Shown here piece after piece: positions 8,073 to 15,955 of a stretch of DNA of 40,897 nucleotides. Every line of letters begins with the position of its first letter. Within the stretch, counting starts at the first letter, position 1. This DNA is from DATGIQ01 sp035295665 (GTDB lineage Bacteria; Planctomycetota; Planctomycetia; Gemmatales; Gemmataceae). The position numbers were made by a program, and so were the translations under genes. The stretch is from contig DATGIQ010000260.1 of NCBI GenBank assembly GCA_035295665.1, positions 1-40,897 on the forward strand. The letters run 5' to 3'. The notes under the pieces are model-generated. The model was not told the DNA's origin. It was given only the letters and a program-made list of their open reading frames with translations, and searched no databases.

Positions 8073-9656
8073 ATGCAGAGCCGATTCTGGAGATATGTAC
8101 GGGGTCTGGCAGCTCCGGTGTTGCTGTGGAGTTTGTTCGCCGCGGTGCTCATCGAACCGCTGCAGAATTGGCTCAACGGCGACGAGATGTATGACACCGC
8201 GGCGTTGCGGGAATGGATTGAGGAAGCGCGAGTCTTTCGGGGAACCTTGCCCGCGGCCGTGCGGGATTATCTGGATCATCGCGACCGGGCCAGCGAGGAT
8301 CCGGCCAAGGATTTCGAGCTGACCATCGAGGCGGAGAGCATCGCGGAACAGCTGAAGTCCCTCGGCACACCGACCTTGGCTTACTCCGGCTACCTACCGC
8401 TGTTTCCGACGATCTATAGCTTGACGCTGTCGTTTGCGGAAGATGGCAAAGCAGCCACGCCGCCCATTGTTTGGGACTCCAACTTGCCCCGTCAATCGAG
8501 CCAGTATAAGGAGCTGGATTATCCCATTGATCCGCGCGCCACGCTCAAAATCCAATATCAGCTGCACGCCTACAACAAACGACGCCAAAAAGAACAGGCA
8601 GCCACGCAGCGCCTCCGCTGGGTCACCCTGTTGGCGGTGGCGGGGACAGCGGTAGCTCTGCTCTGGATCTATCTCGTGCAGCACCGCGAACGGGAACGGG
8701 AGCGGCAACGGCTCGTGGCGGAGCAGCAAGTTGACCAGGCGGAGCATCTGCGTCTGGAAGAGGAGCTGCGGCGACGCGAGGCCGAACAACGACAGGAGGA
8801 GGCCGAGCGCAAGCTGCTTGAACAGCGGTTCGCCACGCAAGCCGCGGAGCGTCATGCCCTGGAGTTGAAATCGCAGCTTTATGCCAGCATCGGCATCATG
8901 GCCGGTTCGTATGCCCACAATATCAAGAACCTGCTCGTACGTCCCAACGACCTTCTCCGCCGCTGCCTGGAGGTGGACGGGCTCTCCAGCGATCAGGAAT
9001 ACATGCTTCAAGAAGTACGCCAGACGCTTGGCACGGTGACGGAACGCTTGCAACAGATCCTGCGCACCGTCCGCCGCGATCCGAGCCGATCCGATTTGGC
9101 CCGGCTCGACCTGAATGAAGTGATCCACGACCTACACCGCACCTGGGAGGATTTGGCCCGAGAAAAGTGGAAGTTGACGCTGACGGCCGAGATCGGCCCG
9201 GAGCCGCTCTGGATCGAGGCCGATTTGTCGCATTTGCAGCAGGCAGTGGAGAATTTGCTCTTCAACGCCCGCGATGCCACGTTTGAAATGCGTAACCATT
9301 TGCGGGACGAAGCTCGGCGTCAGGAGAATTTGTCCGCGGAGGAGCGACGCCAGGCCCTCATCGCGGCCGCGGCCTGGAAAGGGACGGTCCGGCTTCGGAC
9401 ATACCGCGATGGCAATCAGGCGGTTCTCGAAGTCCGCGATAACGGGATCGGCATGACCGAGGAAGTCCGGCGGCGCTGCACGGAGACTCATTTCTCAACC
9501 AAGCGCGACAATGCCATCTACGAGGGCAACAGCACGGGGATGGGCCTGGGCTTATCGTTTGTCATGGTCATCCTGGAGCACCACCGGGCGACGCTGGAGA
9601 TTGAGTCAGAGCCATTACGGGGAACCGGATTTTGGGTTCGGTTTCCTTTGAGCTAA
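8073..9656 (+). CDS. Sensor histidine kinase with long coiled coil
   Basis: This is a 527-residue inner-membrane sensor. A first hydrophobic segment (about residues 12-29), an external domain of about 150 residues and a second hydrophobic segment (about 184-202) precede a highly charged Arg/Glu/Gln coiled coil (about 203-268). The H-box is unusual, GSYAHNIKNLL, with the likely phosphorylated His at 282. The ATPase domain has an N-box (ENLLFNARDAT), G1 (DNGIGM) and G2 (GMGLGLSFV). An insertion of about 40 residues rich in Arg/Glu/Ala sits between the N and G1 boxes. No response regulator gene is adjacent. The start has no Shine-Dalgarno and lies directly behind a hairpin. The upstream binding-protein-like gene is the natural candidate for its input module. 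Confidence 0.88.
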   Translation: MQSRFWRYVRGLAAPVLLWSLFAAVLIEPLQNWLNGDEMYDTAALREWIEEARVFRGTLPAAVRDYLDHRDRASEDPAKDFELTIEAESIAEQLKSLGTPTLAYSGYLPLFPTIYSLTLSFAEDGKAATPPIVWDSNLPRQSSQYKELDYPIDPRATLKIQYQLHAYNKRRQKEQAATQRLRWVTLLAVAGTAVALLWIYLVQHRERERERQRLVAEQQVDQAEHLRLEEELRRREAEQRQEEAERKLLEQRFATQAAERHALELKSQLYASIGIMAGSYAHNIKNLLVRPNDLLRRCLEVDGLSSDQEYMLQEVRQTLGTVTERLQQILRTVRRDPSRSDLARLDLNEVIHDLHRTWEDLAREKWKLTLTAEIGPEPLWIEADLSHLQQAVENLLFNARDATFEMRNHLRDEARRQENLSAEERRQALIAAAAWKGTVRLRTYRDGNQAVLEVRDNGIGMTEEVRRRCTETHFSTKRDNAIYEGNSTGMGLGLSFVMVILEHHRATLEIESEPLRGTGFWVRFPLS

Positions 9657-9809
9657 GTCATTCGATGCGTTCTGACTCATGCGGAGGTGCTGGTTGTGGT
9701 AGAGATGGTTCGCCATTGCTCCGCTTGGGGCGGCAAGGCGGCATGGCAGTTGCACCACTTTATGGTTGGTCGGGGTTCTGCGTATCCTAACTCAAAAGGA
9801 GGACCTTCC

Positions 9810-9998
9810 ATGGATACCGTCGCACAAGGCATGAGTAGAGCCGGGCAAAAGACCATGGCCCACGGCACTCGGCCTCGCAAAGGCGAGAATTATCGTTGTG
9901 AGAGCTGCGGCATGCAGCTTCAGGTGACGGCGGACTGTAAATGTGATGAGGACGATGCCCACTTCCGCTGCTGCGGTCAGGAAATGAAGAAGATGTAA
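9810..9998 (+). CDS. Small four-cysteine metal-site protein, desulforedoxin-like
   Basis: This 62-residue protein starts at an ATG with a strong AAAGGAGGA six bases upstream, which is preferred over the longer in-frame extension from 9687. Its C-terminal half has the pattern Cys-x2-Cys-Gly ... Cys-x-Cys ... Cys-Cys-Gly-Gln-x-Met. The spacing of the first pair and the final CCGxxM resemble the desulforedoxin/desulfoferrodoxin N-terminal iron site (CxxC and CC). The two middle cysteines are extra, so a zinc ribbon is also possible. The N-terminal half is polar and probably flexible. It could be an electron carrier or a small regulatory zinc protein. It stands alone, with about 150 bases before it holding nothing recognisable, and ends before a hairpin repeat. 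Confidence 0.7.
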   Translation: MDTVAQGMSRAGQKTMAHGTRPRKGENYRCESCGMQLQVTADCKCDEDDAHFRCCGQEMKKM

Positions 9999-10013
9999 CC
10001 CTGCGCCCGGTCA

Positions 10014-10079
10014 ACACAAGCCGGAGGCGCCAGCGACGGACTGCGTTCCCCTGTCGCTGACGCTTCCGGCATGTGTGCA
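10014..10079. repeat. Dispersed intergenic hairpin repeat, copy B
   Basis: This long imperfect inverted repeat (arms from ACACAAGCCGGA to TCCGGCATGTGTG) lies between two convergent genes, 15 bases after one stop codon and 5 before the other. It probably ends both transcripts. It shares the AAGCC...CCAGCGA arm with other copies in the window. Confidence 0.7.
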
Positions 10080-10084
10080 GCCTC

Positions 10085-11575
10085 CTATTTGCGTGATGTG
10101 CCAGTCGCGGAGACAGCGGCGGGCGCCGCCGTAAAATCCTCGAACTGGTGTGCCAATAGTGCAATTCGACCCGTTCCCTGGTAAACAACAATCCGATAGC
10201 GATACTCCCGTTCCTTGCCGGCCGGGAGCGTCCATCCGCCCAGCATCGTCAGACTTGGGTTCAGCAGCCCTTGTCCATCCAAGTGCCAGCTCGGCGGATG
10301 GTTGGGATTGTCCGGATGATCCAGCAGGGCAATGCCGAAGAATTCGTCGCCGAATCGCCGCTCTACTGTGCACCATGCGGCCGGAGACCGGTCACATGCT
10401 TGGCCATGCAAACCCTTCGCATTGAGGTGCGTTGGTTCCGGACCGGCTTGGTCGCCCGCCATTTGGATCGCCAGGCCACACAGGTCGGCCTTGCCAAACA
10501 CGACATTTTGCTTTTTGGCACGCAACACGAGCCGGAAATCGATCGTGTACAACTGGGGAGTTTGCGGAGCAGCCACCGAGATAGCCTGCTCCTCTTCCAA
10601 CACGCTGTGCCCGTCGGGAGCGACTAGCTCGGCCAACACTCGGCAACGGACACGATCGTCCAGCTCGTTAAGATCGAGGAGCCGGGCAAACCGGTGCCGG
10701 GCTCGGCCACCGAAATCGGCACTGTACAGGCTCGGGAACAGGGTGAAGAGGCCACCGTGCTCAATGGGGTCCGTGCGGCTCTCCGTCGTTAGACAGACGT
10801 GGCCGGATGGATCTCGAAGCGATTGCACTGACGGCGGCAAACCGGGATCGGTCACGACCGTAAAGAGATCGACCCATTCATGCTTACCCGGAAGACGTGT
10901 ACGGATGAGGAGCTTGCGATCGCGCTTTTCGACTTGAATTCGGGCATCCTGTTCTCGCCCTGGTGATCCTGGAATCGGCCGCGCCCGCAGGTCGCCCGGC
11001 GGCCGGTCCAGCGCCAAGAACGCAAACAAGTCGCTCAGCTCGCGTCGGTCGAGCAGCTTTTCAATTCCCTCCGGCATCATCGACAGCTTGCTGGCCGTGA
11101 CGTACTCGACATTGCCTCGGGCAATCGCTTGCTGCACTCCGCCGGGCAGTCTCAGCACGATCCGCTGATCGTTGTCCTCGGCCACCAAGCCGGTCAGGAA
11201 CCGTCCATCCTTCGTGACGACATTGGTGGCCTGGTAGCCCGGTCCAATGACCAGGCTAGGATCAAAGACATTGGAGAGTAACTGATCGAAGGACGCTCGG
11301 CCGTTATCGGTGAGATCAGGCCCGACGTTGGCCCCTTGACCGTAAATGGTATGGCACTGGGCGCAAACTCTTTTGAAGACCTGGGCCCCGTCCTTCGGGT
11401 CGCCCAGGTGGTGGCGGAGGAACTGACCCATCTCGGCAACGACTTTCTCGCGCTCGGGGTTTCGTTCCTGGCGAACGGTACCCCACGCTTTTTCGACGGC
11501 CCAGATCGCCTCCCGGTCGTTGCCTTCCATAATTTTCCGCAGATGATTGGCGTGGAGCACTTCCGTCGGAGTCGC
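10085..11575 (-). pseudogene. C-terminal half of frameshifted PVC cytochrome: cytochrome c plus DUF6807
   Basis: This frame continues the protein encoded upstream (11194-13920) after an apparent loss of one base near 11575. From there it reads ATPTEVLHANHLRKI, then a class I cytochrome c domain with haem motif CAQCH (DNA 11353-11365 region), a distal GPDLT segment and the FLTGLVAEDN and YVTASKLSMMPEG blocks typical of PVC-type haem proteins. The final 270 or so residues match DUF6807 (the PmoA-like domain), including a segment with ALLDHPDNPNHPPSWH. No plausible start codon or ribosome-binding site lies at the switch point, so this part is translated only if the base is a sequencing error or the ribosome shifts frame. 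With the base restored the whole protein would be about 1278 residues. It ends five bases from hairpin copy B. Confidence 0.75.
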
Positions 11576-13920
11576 TTCTCCAGGACAGCGTTGAGCAGCT
11601 TTCGCGTCCAGGATTGCCGTTCGAGCAACAACTCGATCGCCAGCGGTTTCAATTCCGGAGCCAACTTCGGATACGCGGTCAGCAGCAAGTCGGCGACCTT
11701 TGGTTCCGGGTAACGGCCGAGCACGGCTAAGACCTGGTTGAGGAAGGTTGGAGAATCCGAAGCTAGCACTGCCGCCAACGTGTCCAAGAGGGCCGGATCG
11801 TGAAAAGCAATGAGCACCTCCAGAGCGTTCAGGCGCACCGACTCCGGCTGCTTGATCGAGGTAAAGAGCCGGCGCACTGCGCCGGGATCCCCGGACTCCA
11901 GTTTCCATCGTACGGCCAACAGCTGGACGCTCAGAAACAGCGGATCCGTCGGCTTCCCGGAGCGGATTTTTTTCAAGGTCGGCTGTAACTGGGCCTTCAG
12001 ATCCGCCAGTGCTGCTTCGCTCAATTCATCGGTTTTCTGAGCGAGGACCGAAAAGATTTTCCGAGTGAGGTCGGCGTCGCGGGCCGAGAGCATCTCGATC
12101 AGCGTCGCCACGGGAGCGGCATCGAAATTACGCTGGCTTAACATCCGCTCCACCACGCGGGGCATCAGAGCAACCAAGGCCGGGGCCGACGGCCAATCCG
12201 TTTTTTCCACCATGCGAGCAAACCGCGAACTTTGCTCTTCCAACAAAGGGTGCAGATTGGGCCAAGCGATGAGCGGAATCAGCTTGTCCTGGCCGCAGTG
12301 GGACAAAACATTCACCAGGACGGGCAACGCATCCAGGCCATCGATTTTCCGGGCCGCGATGGCAACCTGTAGCTGCACATCCGGCGCCGCGTCGCTGGCC
12401 AAGGCCGCTACTTTCTCGCGGATCCACGGGGCGACTCTATGGAGATTTCCCGCGGCCCGCACTCCCCAGGCTCGGTAGGCGGAGTCCGTATGGTTGAGCA
12501 GTCGGTTGTGCAGCTCCGCATCCAGCGAGCCGGTGCCAACCAGAGCCCACAGCCCCTGGAGCCGGGCGGTGCGGGAAGCCGTCTCATCGAAGAGCAGCGA
12601 ACCGAGTCGAGCCCGGACCAATGGCGTATTCCGCTCCGTCAGCAGCCGCTGGGCTGTTTCGCGGAAATAAATGTTCGGACTCGCCAGCCTTCGCACCAAT
12701 TGCTCATCGCTTTCTTCGGCCAGGTTGAAGCGGGGAGCGCGCGGCGAATTCTGATAGCGCACCCGGTAGAGCCGGCCGCGAAGCCGGTCGATTCCCTGCG
12801 GGTCGCGGTTGGCGTCTTGGTAGCAATGGTAGCGGTCGTACCAATCGAGAATGTACAGGCAGCCGTCGGGACCAACCTTTTGCGACACCGCCATGAACCA
12901 GGCATCGTTGGCCGTCAGGAAGTCGGGTTCGCCGTTGGAAATGTAGCTCGCACCATCGCGCCGGAGCACATCGACGTTGATGCAGCCGCCGTGGATATTT
13001 CCCATGTAGAGCCGGCCCCGATACTCTTCCGGGTAGGCGTCGCTATCAAAATAGCACAAGCCACAGTACGCGGTTTTCTGATGGCTGTGATTGGTGATGG
13101 AGCCAATCGGCATCGTGTGCGGCGGATATGGGCCGGCCTGACGTTGGTAGTAGCCCGTTTCGACAAAATGAAATACGTGGTCGTTGGCCCAATGGCACGC
13201 GCTGACCAAGGCACTCCCTTCGGGATCCCAGACAAGGCCCCAGGGATTGCTGGTTCCCTCACAGAACACCTGAAATTCACGGGTGCGCGGATGGATGCGC
13301 CACATCGCACAGGTGAAATCAAACGTCTTGCCCCCGGAGACAATGTGGCTGTGGTTAAAGACACCGTTGAGCCCATACAGCCAGCCGTCCGGGCCCCACG
13401 TCAAGGAATTCGGCAGCTCGTGCGTGTCGGTCCTGCCGAAGCCGGTAAGGACAACCTCCCGGCTCACCTCTTTGCCGTTCTTCTCCTTCAGGAACAGGAG
13501 GTCAGGGGCGTTGAGCACCCAGATACCGCTGTAGCCCACGGCGATTCCGGTCGGGATATTCAGCCCCTCAGCAAAGATGGTCACTTTATCCGCCCGGCCA
13601 CTGCCGCGGGTGTCTTCCAGGATCTTAATCCGATCACGGCCTACGCCCGGTTCTTTCCGCGGATACTCAAGACTCTCCGTGACCCAGATCCGGCCCCGAT
13701 CGTCAAACGTCATGGCGATCGGATTGACAAGATCCGGCTCGGCTGCCACCATCTCGACGCGGAACCCCTCGGGAACCGTCATCTTCCGGAGCGCTTCCTC
13801 GGGAGAATACGGCTGGTTCGGCGGCTTATCCTGGCGATGCGGGATGACCTCTTGAGCAACGCTCGCCGGTGGACAGGACAACGGGAGCAGACAGAGCAAC
13901 AATAGCGAATGGCCGCGCAT
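11194..13920 (-). CDS. PVC-type membrane-bound dehydrogenase/HEAT protein, N-terminal part, frameshifted
   Basis: The protein opens with a Sec signal (MRGHSLLLLCLLPLSC, cleavage probably after Ala-Gln or at the Cys as a lipoprotein). A six-bladed propeller of the PVC membrane-bound dehydrogenase type follows, beginning VPEGFRVEMVAAEPDLVNP and containing the blocks ITNHSHQKTAYCG and LDWYDRYHCYQD. An alpha-helical HEAT-like region follows from about residue 400. Around base 11575 the homology passes to another frame (LLNAVLEK here, ATPTEVLHANHL there), so the last roughly 125 residues of this frame, with many Arg/Ser/Pro, are out of frame. ATG 13920 is preferred to GTG 13956 because it places the signal peptide at the N-terminus. 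These proteins are believed to act in periplasmic carbohydrate oxidation, with electrons passed to the haem domain, but substrates are unknown. Confidence 0.85.
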   Translation of the reverse strand: MRGHSLLLLCLLPLSCPPASVAQEVIPHRQDKPPNQPYSPEEALRKMTVPEGFRVEMVAAEPDLVNPIAMTFDDRGRIWVTESLEYPRKEPGVGRDRIKILEDTRGSGRADKVTIFAEGLNIPTGIAVGYSGIWVLNAPDLLFLKEKNGKEVSREVVLTGFGRTDTHELPNSLTWGPDGWLYGLNGVFNHSHIVSGGKTFDFTCAMWRIHPRTREFQVFCEGTSNPWGLVWDPEGSALVSACHWANDHVFHFVETGYYQRQAGPYPPHTMPIGSITNHSHQKTAYCGLCYFDSDAYPEEYRGRLYMGNIHGGCINVDVLRRDGASYISNGEPDFLTANDAWFMAVSQKVGPDGCLYILDWYDRYHCYQDANRDPQGIDRLRGRLYRVRYQNSPRAPRFNLAEESDEQLVRRLASPNIYFRETAQRLLTERNTPLVRARLGSLLFDETASRTARLQGLWALVGTGSLDAELHNRLLNHTDSAYRAWGVRAAGNLHRVAPWIREKVAALASDAAPDVQLQVAIAARKIDGLDALPVLVNVLSHCGQDKLIPLIAWPNLHPLLEEQSSRFARMVEKTDWPSAPALVALMPRVVERMLSQRNFDAAPVATLIEMLSARDADLTRKIFSVLAQKTDELSEAALADLKAQLQPTLKKIRSGKPTDPLFLSVQLLAVRWKLESGDPGAVRRLFTSIKQPESVRLNALEVLIAFHDPALLDTLAAVLASDSPTFLNQVLAVLGRYPEPKVADLLLTAYPKLAPELKPLAIELLLERQSWTRKLLNAVLEKRLRRKCSTPIICGKLWKATTGRRSGPSKKRGVPFARNETPSARKSLPRWVSSSATTWATRRTGPRSSKEFAPSAIPFTVKGPTSGLISPITAERPSISYSPMSLILAWSLDRATRPPMSSRRMDGS

Positions 13921-14102
13921 CGAAGTAAACCCAAGCAGGATAGATTTCCGACCCACACGGAGCCCTTGTCATCATATCGGCCGGCGGACCAGCCGGTAGC
14001 AGCGGCCAGCCTCTCGCATGCGGCTACGAATACGATTCCGGCGTGTTAAGAAAAAGGCAGTCGAAAGCGACTACTTGGATGGATCGACCGGCGGGGAGAC
14101 GC

Positions 14103-14648
14103 ATGGCGGAATGGCCCGAACTACTTCAGGAACATGGCCCGAGCGCCTGGCGCGCAGCCTACCGCATTGTCGGGAATCGGGCCGATGCCGACGACTGCCT
14201 CCAGGAGGCATGCCTGGCTGCGTTTGCGTATTCCCGCCGAAACCAGATCCAGGACTGGCGCGGCCTCCTGGTACACCTGGCCACTGCGCGGGCCGTGGAC
14301 CGTCTCCGTAGCCGCCGCCGCCATGCCGTGGGGCACTACGCTGATTGGGAAACGATCCCTGGTCGAACTCGGTCGCCTTCGGAGAGAGTAGAGGACGCGG
14401 AGCGTGCCGACCAATTACGGGCGGCGCTGGCTCGCCTGGCCCCGACGCAGGCCGAAGTCTTTTGCCTGCACTGCTTGGAAGAGTGGAGCTATGACGAGAT
14501 CGCCCGACATCTGTCCACTTCCACCGATGCTGTAGGAGTCCATCTGCACCGGGCGCGGAAGCGACTGCGCGTGCTCTTGGCCGAATTCTTGGAGGTTCCA
14601 CCCGGGCCGCATGGTGAAGGGATGGGAAACTCGGAGAACCGATCATGA
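14103..14648 (+). CDS. ECF-type RNA polymerase sigma factor
   Basis: The protein has 181 residues. Region 2 starts with AWRAAYRIVGNRADADDCLQ and continues through W-RGLLVHLATARAVDRLRS. Region 4 contains LAPTQAEVFCLHCLEEWSYD followed by the helix-turn-helix EIARHLSTSTDAVGVHLHRAR. Like other ECF factors it lacks regions 1 and 3. It should redirect RNA polymerase to a small regulon, possibly including its own operon. ATG 14103 is chosen because GGGGAGA lies three to six bases upstream; an in-frame GTG at 14043 is a weaker alternative. Its stop overlaps the next gene in an ATGA, which indicates translational coupling with the likely anti-sigma partner. Confidence 0.93.
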   Translation: MAEWPELLQEHGPSAWRAAYRIVGNRADADDCLQEACLAAFAYSRRNQIQDWRGLLVHLATARAVDRLRSRRRHAVGHYADWETIPGRTRSPSERVEDAERADQLRAALARLAPTQAEVFCLHCLEEWSYDEIARHLSTSTDAVGVHLHRARKRLRVLLAEFLEVPPGPHGEGMGNSENRS

Positions 14649-15832
14649 TGGAGAACCTTCCACCGAATGACGATCCGCTGGCCCGTGCGGAGGAGGCGCT
14701 GCGGCGCACTTCTGTCCCGGATGGACCTTCGGCGGAAACGGTCGGCCGGATCCTGGACGCGCTTCAGAAGGCGAAGCCGGGGTCCCGAATCTTGAGGTGG
14801 CCAATTCCACGAACGCTACGCTCGGTACCTCGCCTGGTCGCCGCGGCCGTGTTCGTAGCCGCACTCTGCTCGACGGCGATATTCCTGATCCATCAGCAAG
14901 CGCTGGCCTTCAGCGACGTGGCCCAGCGGCTTCGGGATGCGCACCGTCTGCGGTATCGAATGACGATCACGTCCTCCCGTATGAAAGGGGCGATGGTTTT
15001 CCGCCAATTGTTTCAGGAGCCGGGGCTGGTCCGCACGGAAGGGGAAGATGGCCACGTCGCGATCCACAACCTGCGGCAAGGAAAGACCTTGATCCTGCAG
15101 CCTGCAAGTCGGTCTGCGCTGTTGCTGGAAATGACGCCGAAGCCGGATACTCCTCCGCGGCCCTCGGCCGACGGTGGCGTGCAGTGGTTGGAGTGGCTGC
15201 GGAGCCTGGCTGAGAAAGAGGGGGAGCCCGCGGGCCGGAAACGGGTCGGGCACGCCGAGGCCCTGGGCTTTCGGGTCCACGATGGGGACTTTGATGAAAT
15301 GATCGTTTGGGCCGACCCCAAGACCCGGCAACCGCTGCTCATCGAGGGAACAATCCGCATCGGCGACAGGCGCGACCACATTGCCATCAGCGACTTTGAA
15401 ATCGATCCGGCGCTCGATGAGGATCTGTTCCGCCTGGAAGCGCCGGCCGGATATACGCTTCGGAAGATGACAACGGAGCTGCTCAACCCAGCAGAAGACG
15501 TCGCGCACGTGCTGGGCACCTACGCCGATACCCATGGCGGGACTTTTCCACGTCAGCTCGACGATTTGGGCGCGTACGAGCCCCTGTTTTCGCGAATGAA
15601 CGTCCGTGGACTTCCTGACCTCGAAGCGATCAAGCTCATTCAGAGCCTTGCTCGGATCGTCAGATTTGTACGGGACAAGAAGTCCGAATTCGGCTACGAG
15701 CCGGACGGGGTGCGGCGCGGAGACGCAGACAAGATCATCTTTTGGTATCGGACGCCGGAAGCAGACTGCTATCGAGTCGTGTACGGCGATCTGCGGATCG
15801 GAACTGTCGACCAGCGGCCCGAAGAACCGTGA
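14645..15832 (+). CDS. Membrane protein, probable anti-sigma factor with LolA-like outer domain
   Basis: This protein of 395 residues has a cytoplasmic N-terminal portion of about 60 residues, one transmembrane helix (about residues 64-84) and a large outer domain. The outer domain (beginning near SDVAQRLRDAHRLRYRMTI) resembles the LolA/LolB-like or sigma-regulator-like domains often found in planctomycete ECF partners: MKGAMVFRQLFQEPGLVRTE, then LILQPASRSALLL, then IVWADPKTRQPLLIE. No zinc-binding HxxxCxxC motif is present in the N-terminal part, so it is not a ZAS-type anti-sigma factor. Overlap of its start with the sigma stop is the main reason to propose an anti-sigma role; this is inference. 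A hairpin repeat follows its stop. Confidence 0.65.
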   Translation: MMENLPPNDDPLARAEEALRRTSVPDGPSAETVGRILDALQKAKPGSRILRWPIPRTLRSVPRLVAAAVFVAALCSTAIFLIHQQALAFSDVAQRLRDAHRLRYRMTITSSRMKGAMVFRQLFQEPGLVRTEGEDGHVAIHNLRQGKTLILQPASRSALLLEMTPKPDTPPRPSADGGVQWLEWLRSLAEKEGEPAGRKRVGHAEALGFRVHDGDFDEMIVWADPKTRQPLLIEGTIRIGDRRDHIAISDFEIDPALDEDLFRLEAPAGYTLRKMTTELLNPAEDVAHVLGTYADTHGGTFPRQLDDLGAYEPLFSRMNVRGLPDLEAIKLIQSLARIVRFVRDKKSEFGYEPDGVRRGDADKIIFWYRTPEADCYRVVYGDLRIGTVDQRPEEP

Positions 15833-15860
15833 CTGTCAGGCAGCGCTCCTCCAGTATGAC

Positions 15861-15915
15861 TAGCCCTGACCGCGAGGGAGGGTGACCGCTCCCTCCCCGG
15901 CCATCGGGGCTCGTA
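15861..15915. repeat. Dispersed intergenic hairpin repeat, copy G
   Basis: An inverted repeat with a perfect GAGGGAG/CTCCCTC inner stem (15874-15880 and 15889-15895) and outer arms AGCCCTGAC and GGGGCTCGT. It lies between the anti-sigma-like gene and the next gene of the same operon. It may act as a partial terminator lowering expression of the three downstream genes. Confidence 0.5.
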
Positions 15916-15955
15916 ACAGATACGGCGAACTTCTGTCAACCATTCAGGAGAAGGA

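Noticed and set aside
11560..11600. Programmed -1 frameshift in the PVC cytochrome gene
   Set aside because: No slippery heptamer or downstream pseudoknot was seen; a missing G in the AAGGCG context explains the shift more simply.
12439..13905. A 488-codon open frame antisense to the PVC dehydrogenase gene
   Set aside because: It mirrors a strongly conserved gene, has no recognisable domain or ribosome-binding site, and its composition follows from GC-rich third positions of the opposite strand.
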